Source of the DNA: Pseudoalteromonas sp. '520P1 No. 423'
Lineage (GTDB): Bacteria; Pseudomonadota; Gammaproteobacteria; Enterobacterales; Alteromonadaceae
Length of the DNA stretch: 64,000 nt
Assembly: GCF_001269985.1 (NCBI RefSeq)
Contig: NZ_BBZB01000001.1
Location: forward strand, 1,116,001 to 1,180,000
Reading direction: 5' to 3'
A model generated the notes under the pieces. It ran no database searches. It worked only from the letters and a program-made list of their open reading frames with translations, and was not told the DNA's origin. The position numbers were made by a program, and so were the translations under genes. Position 1 is the stretch's first letter. The number at the start of each line of letters is the position of its first letter. Positions 9,007-18,620 of the stretch are shown piece after piece.

Positions 9007-9927
9007 ATGACGCTGATTTCTATATTAATAGCTTTAATTATTGAACGTTTAGATGCAAAAGGCCGTTATTGGCAAATGCACATATATGCCAGTAAATACT
9101 TAAATTTATCAACGGGTGATTCTTCAATTGCTCATTCAGTCACTCAACCTTTGTTAAAAAAAGAAATTGGTTTTTTACTTTGGTTGGTAATACCAGCTGC
9201 ATGTGTGGGCTTTATTTATACCTTATTTGACTTTGTGCTGTTTCAATTGGCAATTAATGTTGTCATTTTATTAATTTGCATTGGTTGTATTTATTTACGA
9301 GAAAAGTACAAAGGCTACTTAAATGCCATGCAGCGTCAAGATAATGAAGCTGCAACCTTATATGCTTTGCAATTAGGCCAAAAGAAAACTGCAGAACAAC
9401 TGGATAGTGAAACTTTAGGGCAAACACTCTCTTGGATTAATTTTAGGTTTTATTGTGCGGTATTATTTTGGTTTGTTGTTTTAGGACCTGCTGGCGCTGT
9501 ATTTTATGCCTTAGTGCGCACTTATGCTGATTTGGTACGAAAAGACATAGAAGTAACTAAACAAAAAAATGAAGATACTGAAGAATTAGAGCAAGTCGAC
9601 TTTGAATATTCAATTACGCAATATCACAAAGTGCTGCAGTCTTTATTGTTTTGGCTTGATTGGTTACCGGCACGTATCGCTAGTTTAGGTTATTTGATTA
9701 TAGGTAATTTTAATAAAGGCACTACATGTTGGTTAAAGTACTTATTAGATTTTAAAGTGAGTAATCGAAAAGTTGTTACTCATACCGCATTAGCGGCTGA
9801 GCAAGTAGAGCAAAAACATATTGGCTGTACATTCGAAGCTAAATGTATGGTCAGGTTAGTGAAAAGAAATATATTTTTGTTTTTAGCATTGACCGCATTA
9901 TTAACTTTATTTTCAGATTTGCCTTAA
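9007..9927 (+). CDS. ampE: Regulatory signalling modulator AmpE
   Basis: 306 aa inner-membrane protein. It opens with the conserved TLISILIALIIERLDAKGR, and has hydrophobic segments near residues 60-100, 145-170 and at the C-terminus (NIFLFLALTALLTLF), with a DWLPARIASLGYLIIG stretch typical of the CobD/AmpE fold. AmpE accompanies AmpD and is thought to sense or transmit cell-wall status; its exact activity is unsettled. It is co-oriented with ampD at 39 nt. The double-hairpin repeat described below begins at its stop codon. Confidence 0.92.
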   Translation: MTLISILIALIIERLDAKGRYWQMHIYASKYLNLSTGDSSIAHSVTQPLLKKEIGFLLWLVIPAACVGFIYTLFDFVLFQLAINVVILLICIGCIYLREKYKGYLNAMQRQDNEAATLYALQLGQKKTAEQLDSETLGQTLSWINFRFYCAVLFWFVVLGPAGAVFYALVRTYADLVRKDIEVTKQKNEDTEELEQVDFEYSITQYHKVLQSLLFWLDWLPARIASLGYLIIGNFNKGTTCWLKYLLDFKVSNRKVVTHTALAAEQVEQKHIGCTFEAKCMVRLVKRNIFLFLALTALLTLFSDLP

Positions 9928-9966
9928 TAAATCTGCTTCGCACCTTTATTGTGGCCATTACGTGGC
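9928..9966 (+). repeat. Stop-codon-adjacent double-hairpin repeat, copy 1
   Basis: It starts at the base after the ampE stop: TAAATCTGCTTCGCA, then CCTTTATT, then GCCATTACGTGGC. Two small hairpins (TGC-TTC-GCA and GCCA...TGGC) flank a TTTATT linker. The same arrangement recurs after glyA, nrdR and ettA and at 47.87 kb. Confidence 0.75.
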
Positions 9967-9970
9967 ATTT

Positions 9971-10003
9971 AAAAGATAGAATTATTTCTATCTTTTATTT
10001 TTT
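9971..10003 (+). terminator. Terminator after ampE
   Basis: An AAAAGATAGAA/TTCTATCTTTT hairpin is followed by ATTTTTT. It lies just beyond the double-hairpin repeat, so the repeat itself is probably transcribed. Confidence 0.75.
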
Positions 10004-10078
10004 GAGTTAACCGATAAAGTTGCGTTTAATATAGTGAAGCAATCTAAAACATCTCTGGCTATAATTAGAATCAACTCA

Positions 10079-10091
10079 TTGGTCTGACCAC
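10079..10091 (+). promoter_or_regulatory. Upstream PdhR-like operator
   Basis: TTGGT-CTG-ACCAC matches the PdhR recognition pattern (TTGGT, 3 nt, ACCAA) except for the last base. It lies about 150 bp upstream of the better site. A further half-site (TTGGTCTG) occurs at 10179-10186. Confidence 0.5.
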
Positions 10092-10231
10092 TTTGTTTTA
10101 TCGATATTTACCTTTCTTTTTTGACATTTTTTCCATAATTTACCTTTTGTTGATATAGATCGGTTTAAATTACAGCCATTGGTCTGCGTAACTTTGACTA
10201 TATTCACTATTTTTGTTAATTTATGCAGAAT

Positions 10232-10250
10232 AATTTGGTATGACCAATTT
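10232..10250 (+). promoter_or_regulatory. PdhR operator before pdhR
   Basis: AATTTGGTATGACCAATTT contains the exact inverted repeat TTGGT-ATG-ACCAA, the known PdhR box of enterobacteria. It ends 30 nt before the pdhR start, so binding would repress the pdhR-ace operon, with pyruvate as the known inducer in E. coli. Confidence 0.8.
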
Positions 10251-10280
10251 ACCGTTGAGGTTTAGGTACTATTTTTAGCC

Positions 10281-11027
10281 ATGAATTTTAAAATTAAAAC
10301 AGCAAAATTATCTGACATCATTCTTGAGCAGTTAGAAAATATGATCCTTGAAGGGTCGCTTGCGCCAGGACAAAAATTACCGCCAGAACGAGAACTCGCA
10401 AAACAATTTGAAGTTTCCCGTCCTTCATTGCGTGAGGCAATTCAAAAGCTAGAAGTAAAAGGATTAGTTTATCGTCGTCAAGGGGGTGGTACTTATATTA
10501 AAAACCAGCTTGAAGAAGGCATGACAGACCCTTTATTTGAATTGATAAGTAAACATCCTGAATCGCAGTTTGATTTATTGGAGTTTCGACATGCACTTGA
10601 AGGTATATCAGCTTATTATGCAGCATTGCGCGGTACAGATACTGATTACGAAGAAGTGAAACTGAGCTTCAACCAAATTGAAAAAGCGATAGATTTAGAA
10701 GCGAAAGCAAAAGCGATTAATGAATTTCACTTTGCAGTCGCTGAAGCATCACATAATGTTGTGTTATTGCACTTAATACGTGGTATGTCTTCTTTACTAG
10801 AGCAAAGCATTTTAGAAAATTTAACTGTTTTAGTTGAGAAGGATAGCGTGAAAGCGCAGTTAGCAGAACATAGAAAAACCCTGTTTAATGCCGTAATAGA
10901 AGGGCAGCCAGTACAAGCAAGAGAGGCAAGTAATGCTCACTTAGCTTTTATTGAAGAAGCTTTATTAAAAGCAGGTAAAGAGAATTCCAGAATAAAACGC
11001 AGTTTAAGACGTACACAGCAAAACTAG
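10281..11027 (+). CDS. pdhR: Pyruvate dehydrogenase complex repressor PdhR
   Basis: 248 aa GntR/FadR-family repressor. An N-terminal winged helix (residues about 9-75) holds GSLAPGQKLPPERELAKQ and FEVSRPSLREAIQKLE, followed by an all-helical FCD effector domain (about 95-235) with metal/ligand-site residues in EFHFAVAEASHN. It represses its own operon and, by analogy, aceEF and lpd until pyruvate accumulates. aceE begins 70 nt downstream on the same strand. The PdhR box just upstream of its own start supports autoregulation. Confidence 0.95.
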   Translation: MNFKIKTAKLSDIILEQLENMILEGSLAPGQKLPPERELAKQFEVSRPSLREAIQKLEVKGLVYRRQGGGTYIKNQLEEGMTDPLFELISKHPESQFDLLEFRHALEGISAYYAALRGTDTDYEEVKLSFNQIEKAIDLEAKAKAINEFHFAVAEASHNVVLLHLIRGMSSLLEQSILENLTVLVEKDSVKAQLAEHRKTLFNAVIEGQPVQAREASNAHLAFIEEALLKAGKENSRIKRSLRRTQQN

Positions 11028-11097
11028 TATTTCAATAGAATACTTATGATTGTACGAATACAAAAATTTAATATTAAATAGATTAAGGAAACATCCT

Positions 11098-13764
11098 ATG
11101 TCTGAAGTCCAGAAACATGATATTGACTCACTTGAAACTCAGGAATGGTTGCAAGCACTAGAATCTGTAGTAAAAGAAGAAGGTGTTGAACGTGCTCAGT
11201 TTTTACTTGAGCAAGTACTAGAGCAAGCACGTTTAGATGGTGTTGATATGCCTACAGGTATAACAACTAACTATGTAAATACAATTCCTGCAGATCAAGA
11301 AGCTGCATATCCTGGGGATGTAAACCTAGAGCGTCGTATTCGTTCAATCATTCGCTGGAATGCGATCATGATTGTACTACGTGCATCTAAAAAAGATTTA
11401 GATTTGGGCGGCCATATGGCATCGTACCAATCATCAGCTGCATTTTATGAAGTGTGTTTTAACCATTTCTTTAAAGCTGCAAATGAAATCAACGGTGGCG
11501 ATTTAGTTTATTATCAAGGTCATATTTCTCCTGGTATTTATGCACGTGCTTTCCTTGAAGGTCGTATTAGTGCTGATCAACTTGATAACTTCCGTCAAGA
11601 AGTTGATGGTAAAGGTTTACCTTCATACCCGCATCCTAAATTAATGCCTGAGTTTTGGCAGTTCCCAACTGTATCTATGGGCTTAGGTCCAATTGCATCT
11701 ATCTACCAAGCTCGTTTCTTAAAATACTTAGATGGCCGTGGTTTAAAAGATACTAAGAGCCAAAGAGTTTTTGCTTTCTTAGGTGACGGTGAAATGGATG
11801 AGCCAGAATCACGTGGTGCTATCTCTTTTGCAGCGCGTGAAAAGTTAGATAACCTGTGCTACTTAGTTAACTGTAATTTACAGCGTTTAGATGGCCCAGT
11901 TATGGGTAACGGTAAAATCATTCAAGAACTAGAGGGTCTATTTAAAGGCGCTGGTTGGAATGTAATTAAAGTTGTTTGGGGTTCTGGTTGGGATAAGTTA
12001 CTTGCTAAAGATACGACAGGTAAATTATTAGAGCTAATGAATGAAACAATTGATGGTGATTATCAAACATATAAAGCTAAAAATGGTGCGTATGTACGTG
12101 AACACTTCTTCGGACGTTACCCAGAAACATCAGCACTTGTTGCTGATATGACAGATGATGAAATTTTCGCGCTTAAGCGTGGTGGTCATGAGCCTTCTAA
12201 ACTTTATACTGCATTTAAAACAGCTGAAGAAACTAAAGGTCGTCCAACTGTAATTTTAGCTAAAACAGTTAAAGGTTACGGTATGGGTGAAGCTGCCGAA
12301 GGTAAAAACATTGCTCACCAAGTTAAGAAAATGGATATGAGCCATGTTGAGCATTTACGTTCTCGTTTAGGTTTACAAGATTTAGTATCTGATGAAGCAT
12401 TAAAAGAATTGCCTTATTTAACGCTAGAAGAAGGTTCGGCTGAACATAAATACTTACACGCGCGTCGTAAAGCATTACATGGTTATACACCTGCACGTCT
12501 ACCAAACTTTACTAAAGATCTTGTGATCCCTAAAGTTGAAGAATTCAAAGTATTATTAGATGAGCAAAAACGTGATATCTCTACAACTATGGCGTTTGTT
12601 CGTACATTAAATATTTTATTAAAAAATAAAAATATTGGCGAAAACATTGTCCCTATCATTGCTGATGAAGCGCGTACTTTTGGTATGGAAGGTTTATTCC
12701 GTCAAATTGGTATCTACAATCCTCATGGTCAAAACTACACACCACAAGATAGAGGAATTGTTTCTTATTATAAAGAAAGTACTTCTGGTCAGGTATTGCA
12801 AGAAGGTATCAATGAGTTAGGTGCAATGTCTTCATGGGTGTCTGCTGCAACATCTTATAGTACAAACGATTTACCTATGATCCCATTCTATATTTATTAT
12901 TCAATGTTTGGTTTCCAACGTGTTGGTGATATGGCTTGGATGGCTGGTGATCAGCAAGCACGTGGTTTCTTATTAGGCGCAACAGCAGGTCGTACAACGT
13001 TAAATGGTGAAGGTTTACAACATGAAGATGGCCACAGTCATATTCTAGCGAGCACTGTGCCTAACTGTATTTCTTATGATCCTACATATGGCTATGAAGT
13101 TGCTGTAATCGTACAAGACGGTATTCGTCGTATGTATGGTGAAGAACAAGAAAATATTTATTATTACTTAACTGTGATGAACGAAAATTATCATCAGCCA
13201 GCTATGCCTGAAGGTGCTGAAGAAGGTATTCGTAAAGGTATCTACAAACTTAAAACGCTTGCTGGCGAGAAATCGAAAGTTCAGCTATTAAGCTCAGGTA
13301 CTATCATGATAGAAGTACTTAAAGCAGCAACTATCTTAAGTGAAGAATACGGTATTAGCTCTGATGTATTCTCTGTAACTTCATTTAATGAATTAGCGCG
13401 AGATGGACAAGATGTTGAGCGTTTCAACATGCTTAACCCTTCGGCTGAACAACGCCAAGCATATATCAATGAAGTATTAGGTTCTGAAGCAACAATTGCT
13501 GCAACTGATTACATGAAGAACTTCGCAGAGCAAGTACGTGCATTCGTACCAACAGAAAACTATAAAGTACTAGGTACTGATGGTTACGGTCGTTCAGATA
13601 GCCGTGATAATTTACGTCGTCATTTTGAGGTGAATGCAGGTTATGTTGTTGTTGCAGCGTTAACTGAGTTAGTAAAACGTGGTGAAGTAGAAGCAAGTGT
13701 TGTCACTGATGCGATTGCTAAATTCGACATCGATACTAATAAACTTAATCCTTTATACGCATAA
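11098..13764 (+). CDS. aceE: Pyruvate dehydrogenase E1 component, homodimeric type
   Basis: 888 aa, the length of E. coli AceE (887). It is a thiamine-diphosphate enzyme that decarboxylates pyruvate and acetylates the lipoyl groups of AceF. The ThDP/Mg motif starts at GDGEMDEPE (about residue 229) and ends at VNCNLQ. The reading frame runs further upstream to about 11050, but the ATG at 11098 is preceded by TTAAGGAAACATCCT, a good ribosome binding site, and yields the family N-terminus [11 protein letters not shown]. aceF follows after 11 nt, so the two are translated from one transcript. Confidence 0.97.
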   Translation: MSEVQKHDIDSLETQEWLQALESVVKEEGVERAQFLLEQVLEQARLDGVDMPTGITTNYVNTIPADQEAAYPGDVNLERRIRSIIRWNAIMIVLRASKKDLDLGGHMASYQSSAAFYEVCFNHFFKAANEINGGDLVYYQGHISPGIYARAFLEGRISADQLDNFRQEVDGKGLPSYPHPKLMPEFWQFPTVSMGLGPIASIYQARFLKYLDGRGLKDTKSQRVFAFLGDGEMDEPESRGAISFAAREKLDNLCYLVNCNLQRLDGPVMGNGKIIQELEGLFKGAGWNVIKVVWGSGWDKLLAKDTTGKLLELMNETIDGDYQTYKAKNGAYVREHFFGRYPETSALVADMTDDEIFALKRGGHEPSKLYTAFKTAEETKGRPTVILAKTVKGYGMGEAAEGKNIAHQVKKMDMSHVEHLRSRLGLQDLVSDEALKELPYLTLEEGSAEHKYLHARRKALHGYTPARLPNFTKDLVIPKVEEFKVLLDEQKRDISTTMAFVRTLNILLKNKNIGENIVPIIADEARTFGMEGLFRQIGIYNPHGQNYTPQDRGIVSYYKESTSGQVLQEGINELGAMSSWVSAATSYSTNDLPMIPFYIYYSMFGFQRVGDMAWMAGDQQARGFLLGATAGRTTLNGEGLQHEDGHSHILASTVPNCISYDPTYGYEVAVIVQDGIRRMYGEEQENIYYYLTVMNENYHQPAMPEGAEEGIRKGIYKLKTLAGEKSKVQLLSSGTIMIEVLKAATILSEEYGISSDVFSVTSFNELARDGQDVERFNMLNPSAEQRQAYINEVLGSEATIAATDYMKNFAEQVRAFVPTENYKVLGTDGYGRSDSRDNLRRHFEVNAGYVVVAALTELVKRGEVEASVVTDAIAKFDIDTNKLNPLYA

Positions 13765-13775
13765 GAGATAAAAAC

Positions 13776-15662
13776 ATGACAATCGAAATTAATGTACCAG
13801 ACATCGGTTCAGATGAAGTTGAAGTGACTGAAATTCTTGTAAGCGTAGGCGACAAGGTTGAAGTTGACCAATCTATTTTAAATGTTGAAGGTGATAAAGC
13901 TTCAATGGAAATCCCAGCAGCGACTGCAGGGATTGTTAAAGAAATCAAAGTAGCTGAAGGTGATTCAGTAACAACTGGTTCTTTAGTAATGGTTTTTGAA
14001 GGTGCAGCAGAAGTTGCTGCTCCGGCACCTGTTGCAGCTGAGCCAGCTGCGGCTCCCGTGGCAACTGCATCAGCAGCACAGGAAGTAAATGTGCCTGATA
14101 TTGGTGGTGATGAAGTTGAAGTAACTGAAATTTTAGTTGCTGTTGGCGATGTTGTTTCAGAAGACCAGTCAATTTTAAACGTTGAAGGCGATAAAGCATC
14201 AATGGAAGTGCCTGCACCATTTTCTGGCACTGTTAAAGAAATCAAAGTAGCAACAGGTGATACTGTTTCTACCGGTTCTTTAGTGATGATCTTTGAAGTA
14301 GCGGGTGCAGCAAAAGCAGCACCTGTGGCTGTTGAAGCAGCTCCTGCAGCAGCACCAGCTGCTGTATCTGCAGTACAGGAAGTAAATGTACCAGATATCG
14401 GTGGTGACGAAGTTGAAGTAACTGAAATTTTAGTTGCTGTTGGCGATGTTGTTGCAGAAGACCAATCAATTTTAAACGTTGAAGGCGATAAAGCTTCAAT
14501 GGAAGTACCAGCACCATTTGCAGGTACTGTTAAAGAAATTAAAGTAGTTGCTGGTGATAAAGTATCTACTGGTTCTTTAGTGATGATATTTGAAACAACT
14601 TCAAGTGCGCCAGTTGCTGCAGCGCCAGTAGCACAAGCTGTTGCTTCTACAGCGCCTGCGGCAAAACCTGCTGCGGCACCTGCAGCTAAAGTATCAGCTG
14701 CACAAGAAAGCTTTGCAGAAAATGATGCTTATGCACATGCCTCGCCTGTTATTCGTCGTTTAGCCCGTGAGTTTGGTGTAAACCTAGCTAACGTAACTGG
14801 TACTGGCCGTAAAGGTCGTGTTGTTAAAGAAGACGTGCAAAACTATGTTAAAAACCTAGTTAAGCAAGTTGAATCAGGTCAAATTTCTGCTTCTAAAGGA
14901 AATGCTGGTGGCGGTGAATTAGGTTTAATTCCATGGCCTAAAGTAGATTTCTCTAAATTTGGTGAAGTTGAAGAGCAAAAACTATCTCGTATTCAAAAAC
15001 TGTCTGGTGCTAATTTACACCGTAACTGGGTTCAAATCCCTCATGTTACTCAGTTTGATGAAGCAGATATCACTAGCCTTGAAGTGTTCCGTAAAGAACA
15101 AAATGTGATGGCTGAAAAACGCAAACTTGGCGTGAAAATCACGCCGCTTGTGTTTGTTATGAAAGCAGCAGCTAAAGCGTTAGAAGATTTCCCAAGATTT
15201 AACTCTTCATTAAGTGAAGATGGTGAAAGCCTAATTCTTAAGAAATACATCAATATTGGTGTTGCTGTTGATACGCCAAATGGTTTAGTTGTTCCAGTAT
15301 TTAAAGATGTGAACAATAAAGGCATTATCGAACTATCTCGCGAATTAATGGATATTTCGAAAAAAGCACGTGAAGGCAAATTAACATCTTCAGATATGCA
15401 AGGTGGTTGTTTTACTATTTCATCTTTAGGTGGCATTGGTGGTACTTCATTTACACCTATCGTAAATGCACCTGAAGTTGCAATTTTAGGTGTATCTAAA
15501 TCTGAAATTAAGCCTAAGTGGAATGGCAAAGAGTTTGAACCAAAACTGATGGTTCCTTTATCTATGTCATACGATCACCGTGTTATCGACGGCGCATTAG
15601 CTGCACGTTTCACTGTGACACTTGCTAATTACATGAGCGATATTCGCCAGTTAGTAATGTAA
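13776..15662 (+). CDS. aceF: Pyruvate dehydrogenase E2, dihydrolipoamide acetyltransferase with three lipoyl domains
   Basis: 628 aa. Three lipoyl domains (about residues 1-80, 105-182 and 207-285), each with the lipoylation motif EGDKAS (first Lys at 41), are joined by Ala/Pro-rich flexible linkers. A peripheral subunit-binding domain ([13 protein letters not shown] and [12 protein letters not shown]) and the catalytic domain follow, with the active-site HRVIDG near residue 600. It forms the core of the complex and transfers acetyl groups to CoA. Domains two and three are nearly identical at DNA level, a sign of recent duplication or gene conversion. A terminator follows. Confidence 0.97.
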   Translation: MTIEINVPDIGSDEVEVTEILVSVGDKVEVDQSILNVEGDKASMEIPAATAGIVKEIKVAEGDSVTTGSLVMVFEGAAEVAAPAPVAAEPAAAPVATASAAQEVNVPDIGGDEVEVTEILVAVGDVVSEDQSILNVEGDKASMEVPAPFSGTVKEIKVATGDTVSTGSLVMIFEVAGAAKAAPVAVEAAPAAAPAAVSAVQEVNVPDIGGDEVEVTEILVAVGDVVAEDQSILNVEGDKASMEVPAPFAGTVKEIKVVAGDKVSTGSLVMIFETTSSAPVAAAPVAQAVASTAPAAKPAAAPAAKVSAAQESFAENDAYAHASPVIRRLAREFGVNLANVTGTGRKGRVVKEDVQNYVKNLVKQVESGQISASKGNAGGGELGLIPWPKVDFSKFGEVEEQKLSRIQKLSGANLHRNWVQIPHVTQFDEADITSLEVFRKEQNVMAEKRKLGVKITPLVFVMKAAAKALEDFPRFNSSLSEDGESLILKKYINIGVAVDTPNGLVVPVFKDVNNKGIIELSRELMDISKKAREGKLTSSDMQGGCFTISSLGGIGGTSFTPIVNAPEVAILGVSKSEIKPKWNGKEFEPKLMVPLSMSYDHRVIDGALAARFTVTLANYMSDIRQLVM

Positions 15663-15666
15663 TTGT

Positions 15667-15692
15667 AAGCGCGAATTTATTCGCGCTTTTTT
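15667..15692 (+). terminator. Terminator after aceF
   Basis: An AAGCGCGA/TCGCGCTT hairpin with six T residues lies 4 nt after the aceF stop. It separates lpd, which therefore also needs its own promoter or readthrough. Confidence 0.85.
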
Positions 15693-15735
15693 AGGTCGGG
15701 TGATACAATCCGGCCACAAATTTATTCAATATGTC

Positions 15736-15786
15736 CTTATTCCTGTTATTGATACGATTTTCAGTGATGGGTGACAGGAAAATAAG
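15736..15786. promoter_or_regulatory. Inverted repeat in the lpd leader
   Basis: CTTATTCCTGT (15736-15746) is repeated in inverse as ACAGGAAAATAAG (15774-15786), with 2 extra bases in one arm and a 27-nt gap. It lies 47 nt before the lpd start. It could be an operator pair or a leader RNA stem; no known regulator is matched. Confidence 0.35.
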
Positions 15787-15832
15787 TGGGCAGAACTGAT
15801 TTTGTCCCGTTCAAAAATATAAAGGTAAAAGC

Positions 15833-17260
15833 ATGAGTAACGAAATTAAAACGCAAGTCGTTATACTAGGTGGTGGACCTGGTGGTTATTCTGCAGCTTT
15901 CCGTGCTGCTGATTTAGGTTTAGAAGTAACTTTAGTTGAGTCTCGCAATACTTTAGGTGGTGTGTGTCTTAATGTTGGTTGTATCCCTTCTAAAGCATTA
16001 CTACATGTTGCTAAAGTAATTGATGATGCAGCAGCAATGGAATCTCATGGTGTTACTTTTGGCGCGCCTAAAATCGATTTAGACAAAATCCGCTCTTGGA
16101 AAGAGTCTGTGATCGGCCAGTTAACTGGTGGTCTAGACGGTATGGCTAAGATGCGTAAAGTTAAAGTTGTTAACGGTTACGGTAAATTTACTGGATCTAA
16201 CACTTTAGAAGTTGTTGATGGTGATACAACTTCCACAATCACTTTTGATAATGCTATCGTAGCTGCAGGTTCTCAACCTGTAAACTTACCATTCATCCCA
16301 CAGGATGACCGTGTAATTGATTCAACTGGTGCATTAGAGCTTAAAGATGTTCCTGAGAAACTACTTGTATTAGGTGGTGGTATTATCGGTCTTGAGATGG
16401 GTACTGTTTACCGTGCGCTAGGTTCTCAAATTGATGTTGTTGAGTTTGCAGACCAATTAGTGCCTGCTGCTGATAAAGACGTAATGAAAATCTACCAAAG
16501 ATACGTAAAAGATAAATTCAACGTAATGCTTTCTACTAAAGTTGTTGGTGTTGAAGCTAAAGAAGACGGTTTATACGTTACTTTTGAAGGTAAAAAAGCA
16601 CCTACAGAACCAGTGCGTTATGACAAAGTATTAGTTGCTGTTGGTCGTACGCCAAACGGTAAACTACTTGATGCTGAAAAAGCGGGCGTTGCAGTAGATG
16701 AGCGTGGCTTTATCAATGTTGATAAGCAATTACGTACTAATGTAAACCACATCTTTGCTATCGGTGATATCGTAGGTCAGCCTATGCTTGCACATAAAGC
16801 AGTACATGAAGCACACGTAGCTGCTGAAGTAATTGCTGGTCAAAAGCATTTCTTCGACCCTAAATGTATTCCTTCAATTGCATACACAGATCCTGAGATT
16901 GCTTGGGTTGGTGTAACTGAAAGAGAAGCAAAAGAGCAAGGTTTAAACATCGAAACATCAGTATTCCCTTGGGCTGCATCTGGTCGTGCAATCGCTTCTG
17001 CACGTACTGAAGGTCAAACTAAAATGATCTTTGATAAAGACACTGGTCGTGTGATCGGTGGTGCTATGATTGGTATCAATGCTGGCGAAATGCTTGGCGA
17101 AATTGGTTTAGCAGTTGAAATGGGCGCAGACGGTGAAGACTTAGCGCTTACGATTCATGCTCACCCAACACTAAATGAGTCAATTGGTCTAGCTGCTGAA
17201 ATCTTTGAAGGTTCAATCACAGATTTACCAAACAAAAAAGCAGTTAAAAAGAAAAAATAA
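15833..17260 (+). CDS. lpd: Dihydrolipoamide dehydrogenase (E3)
   Basis: 475 aa FAD-dependent disulfide oxidoreductase shared by the pyruvate and 2-oxoglutarate dehydrogenase complexes; it reoxidises dihydrolipoamide with NAD+. Seen: FAD-binding GGGPGGYSAA, redox-active disulfide C45/C50 in GGVCLNVGCIPSK, NAD-binding GGGIIGLEMG, FAD motif FAIGDIVG and the catalytic His-Glu dyad in HAHPTLNE near residue 444. AAAGGTAAAAGC precedes the ATG. The long 170-nt gap and terminator after aceF imply an independent promoter, as in E. coli. Confidence 0.97.
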   Translation: MSNEIKTQVVILGGGPGGYSAAFRAADLGLEVTLVESRNTLGGVCLNVGCIPSKALLHVAKVIDDAAAMESHGVTFGAPKIDLDKIRSWKESVIGQLTGGLDGMAKMRKVKVVNGYGKFTGSNTLEVVDGDTTSTITFDNAIVAAGSQPVNLPFIPQDDRVIDSTGALELKDVPEKLLVLGGGIIGLEMGTVYRALGSQIDVVEFADQLVPAADKDVMKIYQRYVKDKFNVMLSTKVVGVEAKEDGLYVTFEGKKAPTEPVRYDKVLVAVGRTPNGKLLDAEKAGVAVDERGFINVDKQLRTNVNHIFAIGDIVGQPMLAHKAVHEAHVAAEVIAGQKHFFDPKCIPSIAYTDPEIAWVGVTEREAKEQGLNIETSVFPWAASGRAIASARTEGQTKMIFDKDTGRVIGGAMIGINAGEMLGEIGLAVEMGADGEDLALTIHAHPTLNESIGLAAEIFEGSITDLPNKKAVKKKK

Positions 17261-17298
17261 ATTTGTAAACAAATTTATTTAAAACTCGGCTATGCCGA

Positions 17299-17327
17299 AA
17301 AAAGGGTGAATGATTTCACCCTTTTTT
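17299..17327 (+). terminator. Terminator after lpd
   Basis: An AAAAGGGTGAA/TTCACCCTTTT hairpin with a T run. Just before it, 17258-17298 has two small hairpins around a TTTATT linker (TTTGTAAACAAA and CGGCTATGCCG), a degenerate relative of the dispersed repeat. The next 245 bp up to tapT show no gene. Confidence 0.85.
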
Positions 17328-17573
17328 ATTGTTTGATTTATTAACGTATTATTTCACTTTATTGCCAATGCTTAGTTTTATTTGTTTTGTGGCAGAAATT
17401 TATCTACGCAGGTTGAATGTGTAGTTATTAGGTATGATTTTGTAGGTTGGGCTTTAGCCTGACTATTTTTAACGTCAAAAAATGTGAAGCTGAGGTTTAA
17501 TAAACTTAAATTATAGATCAAACACCCATTTCCCTATAAACTAGCTGCCCTTTTAATTGCTCGTTAGATTTAA

Positions 17574-18233
17574 ATGAAAAATTCAGTATTGGTATTAAGA
17601 AAAAAACAATTAGAAACATCTAAAAAAGAGTTCAGAGCACGTGGCGCTAAACTTAAACGATGTGATCATTGTTTAATAGATATCAATGAATGTATTTGCG
17701 ATGGCATTCAGGAAGCGCAGTGTGGTTTAGCTGTATGTATGCTGATGTATCATAATGAAAGTTTTAAGCCTTCAAATACAGGGCGTCTAATAGCTGATGT
17801 AATACCTGAAAACTTCGCGTTTCGTTGGGATCGAACTGATCCAGATAAAGGATTTTTAGCGCTTATTAGTGATGAGCAGTATCAACCTTTGATTATCTTT
17901 CCATCAGAAGGCATCGAGTCACAAAGAGTCGTTGAAACCGTTGAGCGTACAGAAGGTAAAAAGCCGTTATTGATCTTTTTGGATGGCACATGGCGTGAAG
18001 CTAAAAAAATGATCCGTAAAAGTCCTTATTTAGATCAATACCCTGTTTTATCGATTACACCTGATAAGTTATCTGAATATAAATTGAGAGTAGCAGTACA
18101 TGATAATCATTTAGGTACAGCTGAAGTTGCTATTATGGTATTAGAGCTTGCAAATGAAGTAGATGCGGCAAATAAACTAAGTCAGCACTTTGAAGATTTT
18201 AGAGAAGCATATTTAAAGTGTAAAAAAAGATAA
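17574..18233 (+). CDS. tapT: tRNA-uridine aminocarboxypropyltransferase (DTW domain)
   Basis: 219 aa. The TapT (formerly YfiP) family makes acp3U at position 47 of tRNAs using S-adenosylmethionine. It shows the family zinc-binding N-terminus with Cys30, Cys33, Cys40 and Cys42 (RCDHCLIDINECICDG), and the name-giving motif DGTWREAKKM (about 137-146). The C-terminal part has LGTAEVAIMVLE. The start at ATG 17574 has no clear ribosome binding site. It is monocistronic; a half copy of the dispersed repeat (ATCTGCTGCGCA...TTTATT) begins at its stop, and an antisense-oriented small RNA gene lies just downstream. Confidence 0.9.
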   Translation: MKNSVLVLRKKQLETSKKEFRARGAKLKRCDHCLIDINECICDGIQEAQCGLAVCMLMYHNESFKPSNTGRLIADVIPENFAFRWDRTDPDKGFLALISDEQYQPLIIFPSEGIESQRVVETVERTEGKKPLLIFLDGTWREAKKMIRKSPYLDQYPVLSITPDKLSEYKLRVAVHDNHLGTAEVAIMVLELANEVDAANKLSQHFEDFREAYLKCKKR

Positions 18234-18260
18234 ATCTGCTGCGCATATTTATTTAGGACA

Positions 18261-18608
18261 AGAAAATGCGTGATATATGAAAACATATACCACGCTGACT
18301 GGAATCTTTCTAAGCGTCCTGCTTTCTAGTAATACTAGTTCCGTTAAAACTTTTCCCTAGGCATATTTTTATTCTAATATGACTAACAAATCCCTTGTCA
18401 TAATCCGGTTCATCACTGAAAAACATCCAATGTTAGCAATCTTTGCTATATATCCTTAAAACAGACATCTTGTCTGTTACTCCTTAACTAAGTCGTTCCA
18501 TGATATCAGTCGTTAAACTGTGAGCATCTTGCTCTTCCTCAACTTGTACTCATCTGAGTCGTAATCAACATCCTGTCTGCTTGAGCATCCTTCTTCCCTT
18601 CAAGCGAT
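18261..18608 (-). ncRNA. CsrB/RsmB-like CsrA-sequestering small RNA
   Basis: A gene-free interval that has no coding frame but 13 GGA triplets on the minus strand between 18597 and 18317, and none on the plus strand over the same bases. Several lie in hairpin loops or next to short stems (AACAT-TGG-ATGTT, ACAAGGGATTTGT), which is the signature of CsrB/CsrC/RsmZ RNAs that titrate CsrA. The minus strand has a consensus TATAAT just upstream and ends in a 12-bp hairpin (18268-18295, loop of four) followed by ATTTTCT. Predicted length about 350 nt, close to enterobacterial CsrB. The family is inferred from pattern, not from alignment. Confidence 0.75.
18268..18295 (-). terminator. Terminator of the CsrB-like RNA
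   Basis: Minus-strand arms GCGTGGTATATG and CATATATCACGC (one G:T pair) around a TTTT loop, followed by ATTTTCTT. Confidence 0.65.
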
Positions 18609-18614
18609 GAGTAA

Positions 18615-18620
18615 ATTATA
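18615..18620 (-). promoter_or_regulatory. -10 box of the CsrB-like RNA
   Basis: TATAAT on the minus strand, 7-10 nt before the predicted RNA start. No good -35 is seen, as is common for activator-dependent promoters. A TGTAAG half-site on the plus strand near 18704 resembles half of the GacA/UvrY box; it is not a full palindrome. Confidence 0.5.

Noticed and set aside
13745..14517. Long minus-strand frames (166, 91 and 82 codons) over aceF
   Set aside because: They are antisense shadows of the Ala/Val-rich lipoyl repeats; the plus strand encodes a full AceF with all catalytic motifs.
18234..18620. A decayed protein gene as the explanation for the tapT downstream gap
   Set aside because: All six frames are broken by stops without coding-like fragments, while the GGA strand bias, promoter and terminator fit an RNA gene.
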